Shown here: one piece after another, positions 1 to 64,000 of the stretch | Layout: every line of letters begins with the position of its first letter | How positions within the stretch are numbered: position 1 is the stretch's first letter | NCBI GenBank assembly: GCA_963556495.2 | Contig: OY747713.1 | Coordinates: 3,353,321 to 3,417,320, forward strand | Direction: 5' to 3' | From: Valencia hispanica | Taxonomy: Eukaryota; Chordata; Actinopteri; Cyprinodontiformes; Valenciidae | DNA: 64,000 nucleotides | Notes under the pieces: model-generated | Told to the model about the DNA's origin: nothing | Seen by the model: only the letters and a program-made list of their open reading frames with translations | The model's database searches: none | Made by a program: the position numbers and the translations under genes

Positions 1-890
1 GAAATTAGAAAACTGTGAAGAAATCATCCCCAAATTTTACAGGGCATGAATGTTTTAAACTGAGTCTCACACACGACTCATCTACTAAAGTCAAATCACC
101 TGCACAGGTTTTCCCAGGTGTCATTAAATTGCTTCAGTTTGGTTCAATATGGGGAAGACTGCAGACTTGACTACTGGCCAGAAGACCATCATTAATACCC
201 TCCATAGGATGGGGCAGCCACAAGTTCATAGCTAAGGAGGCTGGCTGTTCACAGAGTGCTGTGTCCAAGCACATCAATGGAAAGTCTAGTGGAAGGACAA
301 AATGTGGCAGGAGAAGAGGCACCAGCAGAAGAGCTGACCGTGGGCTTCAGCGGATTATCAAACAGAGAAGATTCCTGAATCTGGCAGAGATCCAGAAAGA
401 GTCACAGCTTCAAAAACCACCACATTCAGACGCGTCTCAACTGGGCCAAGGAGAAGAAGGACTGGACTGTTGGCCAATGGTCCAAGGTCCTCTTTTCCCA
501 TGAAAGAAAAGTGTGCCTTTCATTTCAAGGTCCAAGGGTTTGGAGGACGACGGGTGAGGAACAGAACCCAAGCTGTCTGAGGTCCAGTGTGAAATATCCA
601 CAGCCAGTCATGATTTGGGGTGCAATGTCCGGTGCAGGTGTTGGTAAACTCTGCTTTCTTAAATCCAAGGTCACTGCATCAGTCTACCCGAATGTTTAAG
701 AGGACTTCATGATTCCTTCTGCTGAGGATCTGTATGGAGGTGCAGATTTTTCGTCTTCCAGCAGGACCTGGTCCCTGCCCATACCGCCAGAAGCACCAAA
801 ACCTGGTTTGATGCCCATGGTGCCATCACAGTGCTTCACTGGCCATCCAACTCGCCAGACCTAAACCCCCATTGAGAATCTATGAGGTAT
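1..890 (+). pseudogene. Tc1/mariner-type transposase relic
   Basis: Degenerate plus-strand transposase. Recognisable parts are the N-terminal HTH region from about 155 (GKTADLTTGQKTI-like with breaks), a basic stretch at 261-400 (HINGKSSGRTKCGRRRG), a VMIWGAMSGAGVGKLCFLKS block at 610-670, and a final catalytic block at 700-880 (LYGGADF, QQDLVPA-like, DLNP). Stops and frameshifts interrupt it throughout. Same family as the relics at 16960-17870 and 54440-55215. No terminal repeats are identifiable. Confidence 0.75.
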
Positions 891-894
891 AATC

Positions 895-1310
895 AAGGCA
901 AGGCAAGGCAATTTTATTTGTATAGCACACTTTCAACAGCAGAGTAATTCAAGGTGCTTTACATGATTTGGTAAATAAATTAAAAAAAATAAAAAACAGA
1001 CATGGAATATAACTTTGGAAATTAATAGTAAAAGAAACACACATTACACATTATACACTAAAGCAAGAGAAAGATAAAAAAAGCAAGAGAGCATGAACAC
1101 ATTTCATACATATGACATCAAGCATTTACTCAAAGGCAATTCTAAACAGATGGTTTTTAGTCTCGATTTAAAGCAGTTCAGTGTTTCAGCAGCTCTACAC
1201 TCGTCAGGAAGTTTGTTCCAGATAAGGGGAGCATAGAAACTGAAAGCTGCTTCTCCATGTTTAGTTCTCTTTTCGTGGGTTTTATGAGATGGAGGCACAA
1301 ATAAACAACT
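895..1310 (-). repeat. 3' end of L2-type LINE, reverse oriented
   Basis: Begins with the tandem AAGGCAAGGCAAGGCAA tail and the ATTTTATTTGTATAGCAC motif typical of a fish LINE 3' end. Continues with the reverse complement of the C-terminal coding part (AFSFYAPLIWNKLPDECR at about 1200-1260). Same family as 31268-32850. Confidence 0.75.
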
Positions 1311-1640
1311 AAATACTTGAAATCATTTAAGTTGTGGGCCCTGAATCTATAATCTATGGACGTTTAATGTTTTGAATGGAATTATAGAAATAAATCAACT
1401 ATTCCACGATATTCAAATTTCTTTGGAAAGGGTCTTTAAAGCATCTAGTGGCCAAAAGCTGCACTGACATCACATCGACTATAGAGCGCCGTTCTGGTGA
1501 AATGATCTTGGGTCGATGTCGGGCTGACCAATCACAAACATGCGCTCTGTTGCATGAGTGTTGGAGAGCCCTTGCGTCGCCAGACAATCGTGCTCCGTGT
1601 CTCTGCACCTCTGCAGACGGAGAAGTATAAACTAGGCTTT
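1311..1640. other. Intergenic-like DNA between two LINE fragments
   Basis: AT-rich then moderately GC-rich sequence. Open frames on both strands at 1399-1630 overlap each other and match nothing recognised. No support for a gene. Confidence 0.5.
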
Positions 1641-2012
1641 AGTGTGCTTAAAGGCAATAACAAGGTCAGCCTTCTATCACCTGAAGAACATCTCTAGGAT
1701 TAAAGGACTGATGTCACACCAGGACCTAGAAAAACTCATCCATGCGTTTATCTTTAGTCGGATTGATTACTGCAACAGCGTCTTCACAGGTCTGCCTAAA
1801 AAGTCAGTCAGACAGCTGCAGCTGATCCAGAACGCTGCTGCTCGTGTTCCTCACTAGAACCAGGAAAGTAGAGCACATCACCCCAGTTCTAAAGTCCTTA
1901 CACTGGCTCCCTGTAGGTCAGAGAATAGACTTCTAAATAATTTTACTAGTTTATAAATCATTACATGGCTTAGCACCAAAATATGTTGAAGATCTACTGT
2001 TACTATAGCAAC
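1641..2012 (+). pseudogene. LINE reverse-transcriptase fragment, plus strand
   Basis: Encodes KAITRSAFYHLKNISRIKGL, then SHQDLEKLIHAFIFSRIDYC and NSVFTGLPKKSVRQLQLIQN before a frame break at NAAARVPH. Downstream are the VEHITPVLKSLHWLPV-like and LVYKSLHGLAPKYVEDLL-like blocks. It ends in a poly-C tract. Same family as the neighbouring 3' end but opposite orientation. Confidence 0.8.
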
Positions 2013-2129
2013 CCCCCCCCAAAAAAAACGTCTTGCCTTCCCTAAAGTTGCGTACATTTATCCGTCACTTTTTTGCTTTTTTATAAATCACAATTTTTGC
2101 GAAGAAACTGACTTAAGCAATATTCAGAC

Positions 2130-2345
2130 CCCGTTTTGTGCGTAATCCGCTTTTTAAATTAGACCCCAGATTATGTTTGGACAACACTGGATTCCGTTCT
2201 GCAACGCTGCATGGTTACACCGAGGTTTGTTCCAGACGCAGCATATCGGCGCAAGCACTTCATTGCAACTTTCAAGCACGGTGGTGGAAGGGTGACGGTT
2301 TGGGCTTGCTTTGCCCTGGAAGTGAAAACTGTACCGCGTGATTCA
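2130..2345 (+). pseudogene. Probable Tc1-like transposase relic
   Basis: Short region whose frame reads an FKHGGGRVTVWACF-like block at about 2270-2320, resembling the VKHGGGSVMVWGC motif of Tc1-like transposases. The rest is too decayed. Weak call. Confidence 0.45.
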
Positions 2346-3082
2346 TGATGAGTTTGCTCCGAAAACTCAATTTAAAAAAGGGCCAAAAGAAACTATTAAT
2401 CCTTTCCACCAGTAAAAAACATAAAATAGAACGCGTCACTTCACAGATTATTTGAATATTCTTTGTTCTGTTGTTGACATGTTAGAGTCAGGTTCCTGAT
2501 TAGTCTGCGTTTCTGACCTGGATCGTTTGCTCCTCAGTCTGAGCTTAATAAGAGCAGCTATCTTTAGCCTTTCTGCTGCAGCATGATGATGGTTTTTAAC
2601 CCTCTGGCAAATTGTGAGCTCCTGCAAAAACACTGCAGGACATACAGCTGTGTTGACTCATTAAGCCTGATGTAGGCGCTATGAGTTTTAACTGGAATTA
2701 GCGCCAACGTGAGCTACTGATGCAAACCCTTTATGACCACAGACGTCTCTCTGAATCCGCCTCGAAGCCTTCAGTGTCAACACTGAGGACAATTACGTTT
2801 AAGGCGTGGAGAGCGGCAAATACGACATAATTCACAATAAACTGGAATATTGTACCAGTTTTCTTAAGAAGACTCAGGGGTCTACAGGCTTCAAGAGCAT
2901 CTAGCCTGCTCCAGAATGACCTCAAGTTCACCATAATAAACCATTCATTTAATTCGGGCGTGTTGGAACAGAGAGGCTGAGAGCAGTAGCACTCGAGGCC
3001 TGGAGTTGGAGGGACAACAACAACGTTTTAGAAAGCTTCTCCTTCCTATCCTGCCACTAAATATCTAATAATGCTTTTCATG
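2346..3082. other. Unassigned intron/intergenic sequence
   Basis: No recognisable coding or repeat structure. Short open frames here (for example 2448-2633 and 2731-2934, minus) lack any family motif. Confidence 0.5.
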
Positions 3083-3084
3083 TA

Positions 3085-4115
3085 TGGCGTGAGGTTTGTA
3101 AATTACACAGTGAAAAGGTTAACAGCAATAGTTTGGGTTATTTAGCCGTTCATAAGAAAGAAAAATGGGGGTTCATTTTTTAAAGTGATATTTACGTCCA
3201 TGTTATTTATTCATTTATAAATCTAAGTTTAAAACTAAATATTTAGTTTACAAAATAAATATTTAGCTCCAAAGTAAATATTTAGGCAACAAACAAAACA
3301 ATTAGCTTGTCAACAAAACATTTAATCTGAAAAACTAAATATTTAACTTCAAACTAAATACTTAGTAAGCAAGCTAAATATTTAGTTTGAAGCTAAATAT
3401 TTAGCTGGACAGCTAAACTGGCTAGCTAAAGATTTAGCATCAAGCTAAACATTTTGCTCAGAGCTAAAAATGTTGCTAATATGCATATTTACTGGCCGAT
3501 AAGCGGAAGTGGACTACCACAATAAAAGCTGATTATTGTGAACCTCTATATAAACCACTGGCGAGACAGAATATCTCACCTTTCTATTATCGTTTATTTT
3601 CCTCCCAACATGTCCAACATTTCAGCTCGAACGTAGGATGAGCAGTTCTAACGCCAATTTAGACGTTTACCGATGGAATTACAGCAGCAGGAGTTGTTGG
3701 CAAGTAAATTTGCATTTTAGCTAAATATTTAGCTCTGCGTTAAATATTTACTTCGAAGCTATGTCTTTAGCTATAGCCAGTTTTGGTATACTTGGTAGCT
3801 AAATATTTAGCTTGTTACCTAAATATTTAATTTGTAAACTTAAATATTTAATTTGTAAACTTAAATATTTAGCTTGCAAGCTAAATATTTTATTTGTAAA
3901 CTAAACATTTAGCTTTTGCACTAAATGTTTAGTTTGGAGCTAAATATTTAATTTGAAACTGTGACAGTTATAAACGAATAAATAGCATCAACTTAAATAT
4001 GACTTTGAAAAATGAACCCCATATTTTTCTGTTATCACATGTTAAATAACCAAAATTCATGCTAAATAACCAAAATTATTGCTGTTAATTTTTTGCCGTG
4101 AAACTTTACAAACAT
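3085..4115. mobile_element. TTTAGC foldback element, copy 1
   Basis: Left terminal repeat TGGCGTGAGGTTTGTAAATT after a TA at 3083-3084, then arrays of CTAAATATTTAG-type units and a core with GATAAGCGGAAGTGGACTAC at 3498-3517. The arrays then run in inverted order to a right end (GTTATAAACGAATAAATAGC, then a GCTGTTAATTTTTTGCCGTG part). The outermost right end is decayed. Almost the whole element can fold on itself. No coding capacity. Confidence 0.8.
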
Positions 4116-4860
4116 GAAAAATAAACCACATCTAATATAATTCAAGTCCATCTGCCTGAGAGGTGCAACTGCTTAAGAAATCATCCAAGGCTATAAATTC
4201 CATCCACAACGAGACATTTCAAGGTGCTTGAGCGCCCCCAGCTAGTAAAATAAGGTGAATCACAGAAAAATAAGACCCAGCCCCCTGCAAAGTCCGGCAC
4301 TTTAAGCTTTTAGCAGCCACACGTAAGTTACACCTTCATCAGTACAGACAGAGAGCCTGCATAGCAAAGCATGACAGAGAAATGTTCATATGAAGCTAAT
4401 CCTTCAGAGTTTTTCCACTTCTGACAATGGTGTCTTCTGGTATCAATTCAGTACCATCATACACACTAAACGTAGGGCACCAAAAGAAATCAGACTAGAG
4501 AAAAATCATCATAATTATAGTAATCATAATAACAGCATATTTTTGTTTAAATGTGTTTCTAGTGAAATCTCCAAGCCATTTATGGTCTTCTGCTGGAGTG
4601 ACTTTCACCAGCAAAATCACCCAGATTTTGTCCAAAGATCCAAAAAACATACAAACAAGGGATTATGTACCCATCAGCAGTCTATAAACTGCTCAACTGC
4701 ACAGCCCAAACCATAATATATGGAAATACAGAAAGTGTTCTCCCCTCAAAATAATCAGAACTGCACTTTCAAGACTTCTGCATCACATTAATAATCATAG
4801 AGGTGATATCACTCAATTTCCCAAAGCCTAAAATGATTAAATAACATCAGAAAGCCCTGA
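4116..4860. other. Unassigned sequence
   Basis: AT-rich, no known repeat recognised. A 108-codon open frame at 4390-4716 (plus) has a low-complexity basic composition and no family motif; not called. Confidence 0.45.
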
Positions 4861-4990
4861 AGGAAGATATTAACTTTAAACTAATTGAAATGTTTGTATG
4901 ATTGTATTGAAATTACTTTTTTATGTAAAGTGCCTTGAGACGACATCTGTCGTGAATCGGCGTTACATATAAATAAACTGACTTGAGTTA
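4861..4990 (+). repeat. L2-type LINE 3' tail
   Basis: Contains GTAAAGTGCCTTGAGACGAC, then TGAATCGGCGTTACATATAAATAAACTGA. This is the conserved 3' end of a fish L2-like LINE and matches the tails at 20640-20754 and 5940-6141. Confidence 0.75.
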
Positions 4991-5939
4991 TGTATGAGTG
5001 TACAGTAGCTAAACTGAGAGCTCAGGCTAGCACACAGAGTTAAAACCTATTTAAGAAAAACTTCACAAGAAACAAGGTTAGATATAGAAAAGCAAAAAAA
5101 GGAAAATCCCTCATTTAAAAATCTTTATTTTTACAGTTCTGTTAATAATTTCACATCTGGAGTTGATGGAACTTCAAGAAGTCATTTTTAAATTAAAAAC
5201 AACCGGCCTTTACTTTCAGAACTAGAGGTCCTGTGAGACCTCTGATCCAGTTTCTCAGATCAGGCCACCAACTGAACCAGTTTCTGAATACTTAAAGCTG
5301 AGAGCCCGTTTAGGTCCGAACAAACAGAACAACACAGGTGTAATACTCAGGAAGCCGGTGTGTTCAGTTTGGGCCTTCTAATTGCTCTCTGAGCTGATTT
5401 ACCCTTTCTAAAAGACGTTACAGGCCGGCGCGTTTGCAGAGGACGCACAATAAGAGTCTGACCCACATCGGTTCCTGTCAGGATGTGGGTCTGCAGCTGC
5501 CATCCAGAGAGGGTTCTTATTTCTGCTCACACTCAGAGGACAAAACGCTTTGAATGCAAAACGATTCAAGCTGTAGGCGGAGGAGGGAGGAGAATGGATC
5601 ACAAAGCTACCATGAAATGTTTTCACACCCCTTGAACTTTTCTACTTCTGTCACATCGCCACCAGAAACGGAGTAGCACATAATTATGACTTGGAGCGTA
5701 AAGGAATGTTTCTCTGCAGTTCTCCTGGGTTTTCTCTATACCATATTTATACCATATTTATCCATTGTTCACTTTTATATTTTAACCTGTTATGTTAATC
5801 TTCCTTCCAGTGTTTTGTTAACCTTGCGCTGCAAGCTGGATTCCCGCGAGATTTGGATTTTTCCAAACCCATGAAAATGCATCTTGTACTGCTCCAACTA
5901 AACCGTCTGACTCGACTCCAGTGGTGGTTCGGACCAATC
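4991..5939. other. Unassigned sequence
   Basis: No supported gene. The minus-strand frame at 5408-5626 and the plus-strand frame at 5686-5874 show no family motif. Confidence 0.45.
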
Positions 5940-6141
5940 GTTCAATTCAATTCAATTTAGTTTATTTATATAGCGCCGATTCACAACAGATGTCATCTCA
6001 AGGCGCTTAACAAGAAGTCATTTCAAGACATTTATACAAACATTCCAATCAGTTAAAAAGTTTCCTATTTAAGGAATCCCAGCAGATTGCGTCAATCAAC
6101 CACAGCAATCCTTCAGCAATCCCTCATACTGAGCAAGCATG
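5940..6141 (-). repeat. L2-type LINE 3' tail, reverse oriented
   Basis: Starts with TTCAATTCAATTCAATTTAG and TTTATATAGCGCCGATTCAC, the reverse complement of the LINE tail, and runs to CCTCATACTGAGCAAGCATG. Confidence 0.8.
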
Positions 6142-6915
6142 GTTCGTTAGCATTGTACTTTGGGGCGAGCGCATGGGCCCGTGTTCAGGTATGACGACAG
6201 CAGCAAGTGCCCAGGCAAAGGAAAACAAACATGGCCGCTCTGGTGGACGTACGCGTAGAAGCGGCTGTTGAATCTGTTTTAGGAGAACTAGAGACTATTT
6301 CTTCTTTGAAAAACGAGACAGGTGGTTTTTAAAACACCCTTTATGCGAATATTCACCATGCAATACCAGCAGAAATCACCCAAAGATTATTATTATTAAA
6401 AAAAATTTTGCGTGGGCGATTTGTTGTTGTTTCCCTGGCGCACATGATATACGTCATATGAGTCGTGGCATATAACACCTCTGAAGCGGAGGCCTCCCAT
6501 TGTTACTCGTGACGCCGGAGAACAGAAGTAACTAACGTTACTATCGCCAATGTTTGCTAAACTAATTGCACGTTTGTGCAACGTTAGCAGTGTATTGTAT
6601 TGTGTAACGTGTGCTTGAGCTCTGCGCACTTTGGTGGTGCGAGCTAACTGTGTTTGGCTTCTGCTAGTAGCTAGTGACTAAACAGCTGTGTTTAGCGAAC
6701 GTTAGTTAGAAATAGCATATAATGCTGGCATGAATGGTAACGGCAGCTAACTTACAGCTAACAGATCACAGCTATCTAGTCACAAGAGTCGGCGTACGGC
6801 CAATTGGCATCACCAAAGTGACGAGCTGCTAGTCATTAGAATAGTCGACTGTTCGATAAAATAATCACCCAAATAATTGTTGCAAAAATAATCGTTTACC
6901 CCCAGCCCTTCTACT
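6142..6915. mobile_element. Probable non-autonomous DNA transposon, class uncertain
   Basis: Contains a short ATG-started frame at 6231-6321 (MAALVDVRVEAAVESVLGEL and on), then AT-rich sequence. Ends with the motif GTCGACTGTTCGATAAAATAATC..CGTTTACCCCCAGCCC, resembling the end of hAT-type repeats. The left end is not identified. Confidence 0.35.
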
Positions 6916-7089
6916 ACGTCTGCTGCCATTTCAGCGGGTTTTTATATTCCTGCTACCCCTGTCACCATTAGCGGTGGGTTTTACCCCCACCACATCCATT
7001 CCTCGCACCCCAGACACGGTGACTGTCAAGTCGAACGGGAACGACATGATCACGTCTCTGTCTGCACCCGACATGCACATCAGAGGGGG

Positions 7090-7740
7090 GCGGTGACGTA
7101 GGCCAATAATACTTCAATAAGATCATCAACAAGGCCAGTTCTAGGATGCCCCCTCCCCCTAGTGCAGGTGGTGGGAGACAGAAGGACATCACTGTTGGAC
7201 AATGTCTCCCTCCCCATGCATGCAGCTGTTGCTGATCTGGACAGCTCTTTCGGCTACAGACCGCTGCATCCTGGGTGCAAGAAGGAGCGTTATCGCAGAT
7301 CCTACCTCCCAGCACCTCTTAGACTCTAGAACCATCACTGCTCCCAATAAACCCAACATCCCTGCTGTTATTTGCTGTTTTACTATTTCAAATGCCATTT
7401 CTGCTTTTATTGCTCATCTCTGTTTGTACAGTTTTATTTTCACTTCTTGTAAATAGTGTTTTGTTTTTAATGCACAAATCCTGATGCAATTATCCTGCTC
7501 AGTTGCACATTTCTTGGACTTAAGGATGCTATTTTTATATTCTAATAACCACAGTATTTTAGTGTTGTAATTTTGTCCTTACTGTACGGTATTTTATTAT
7601 TCTTATTTGAGTTTTTTAATATTCTCTCGTGTGAATCTACATGTTTGGATTGCCTGTCATTTTACTGCTGTTGCACCTGAATGTCCCTCTCTGTGGGACA
7701 GTAAAGGATTTTTCTATTCTGTTTTATTTATTATTTGTGT
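7090..7740 (+). pseudogene. LINE C-terminus and 3' UTR relic
   Basis: Decayed plus-strand frame around 7110-7360 (FNKIINKASSRMPPP, then DRRTSLLDN), followed by a T-rich 3' UTR ending CCCTCTCTGTGGGACAGTAA AGG, the usual end of fish non-LTR elements. Clade uncertain. Confidence 0.55.
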
Positions 7741-8061
7741 CGGGTTTTATTTGTAAAATACAGAGTAAACCATGCATCACAGCTATGATCTATTTTGTAT
7801 TGTTCTATCACATGAAAAACATATAAAACAGACAACATTTTGAAAAAGTTCAAGGAGTAGGAATATTTTTTCAAGGCACTGGAGCTGATTTTTAATGAGG
7901 TTTAATGATAATTTAAGAAAAACACAATAATGACGACTTAATCCTTGAAGATAATAAACACAGTGGTGTTCCACTGAGTTAATTTATTCACAGGAGAGCC
8001 TCTGAAAGGATTGCTAATGTACGCATGTCGTTTGTCTGAGCGCTCCCATGCGAGTACTCAC

Positions 8062-63953
<55,892 letters not shown>

Positions 63954-64000
63954 CTGATCCATCAGAGAAGAAAGGAACGATCACAAACTGAAACCAGAGG

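Noticed and set aside
1399..1630. Possible small gene between LINE fragments
   Set aside because: Frames on both strands overlap completely, with no homology or signals.
4390..4716. 108-codon plus-strand open frame
   Set aside because: No family motif, AT-driven composition, no splice or promoter context.
1..8061. Remaining C-terminal TH1 exons of the myosin
   Set aside because: Looked for LTGLSVS/DQLVV-like and ELVG-like coding on the minus strand; none found, so they are taken to lie left of the window.

Overview
The window is a piece of a ray-finned fish (teleost) nuclear genome. The coding part is one large split gene with canonical GT/AG introns. The rest is a dense mix of Tc1/mariner, hAT, PIF/Harbinger and L2/L1-type elements of the kind usual in teleosts. 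No prokaryotic or organellar signal is visible. The species cannot be fixed from the sequence.

The gene is an unconventional class I myosin, best match myo1g, on the minus strand. Nineteen exons were placed by eye between 63953 and 8062. Every junction is GT/AG and every exon-exon phase agrees. Together they give 2617 nt (about 872 codons): most of the motor head (P-loop, switch I, switch II, actin-binding and converter parts), two IQ-type lever-arm segments, and the first part of the membrane-binding TH1 tail. The first coding exon(s) lie beyond the right edge and the last TH1 exons beyond the left edge. Exons form tight clusters (59.2-59.6 kb, 49.1-51.4 kb, 46.8-47.6 kb, 33.4-33.7 kb, 24.1-24.9 kb, 8.1-8.5 kb) separated by repeat-filled introns of up to 13 kb.

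Region by region: 1-8 kb holds Tc1-like and LINE debris and one foldback element. 8-16 kb has two tail exons, a hAT element with near-matching 8-bp flanks and a second foldback copy. 16-24 kb has the IQ/tail exons, a Tc1-like relic, an L2-type tail, and an L1 element broken by an L2 element, with target duplications beside a splice donor. 25-30 kb has two foldback elements around one motor exon. 31-42 kb has a reverse-oriented L2-type LINE, another LINE 3' end, a 1-kb inverted-repeat MITE and a Tc1 element with full ends. 42-47 kb has hAT-like, foldback and Harbinger elements. 47-52 kb is the exon-rich motor core. 52-64 kb has a 2-kb minisatellite array, Tc1-like, Harbinger, hAT and foldback copies, a second Tc1-like element and the first visible motor exons.

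The most unusual structure is a dispersed foldback family built from the perfect palindrome GCTAAATATTTAGC. It has about 150-200 bp terminal inverted repeats beginning TGGGGTGCCGTTTGTAAAGT, apparent TA target duplications, a conserved inverted core and internally expanding arrays (60-bp units, a 671-bp and a 753-bp higher-order duplication). At least seven copies or parts lie in this one gene. Two of them carry flanking host sequence in inverted orientation.
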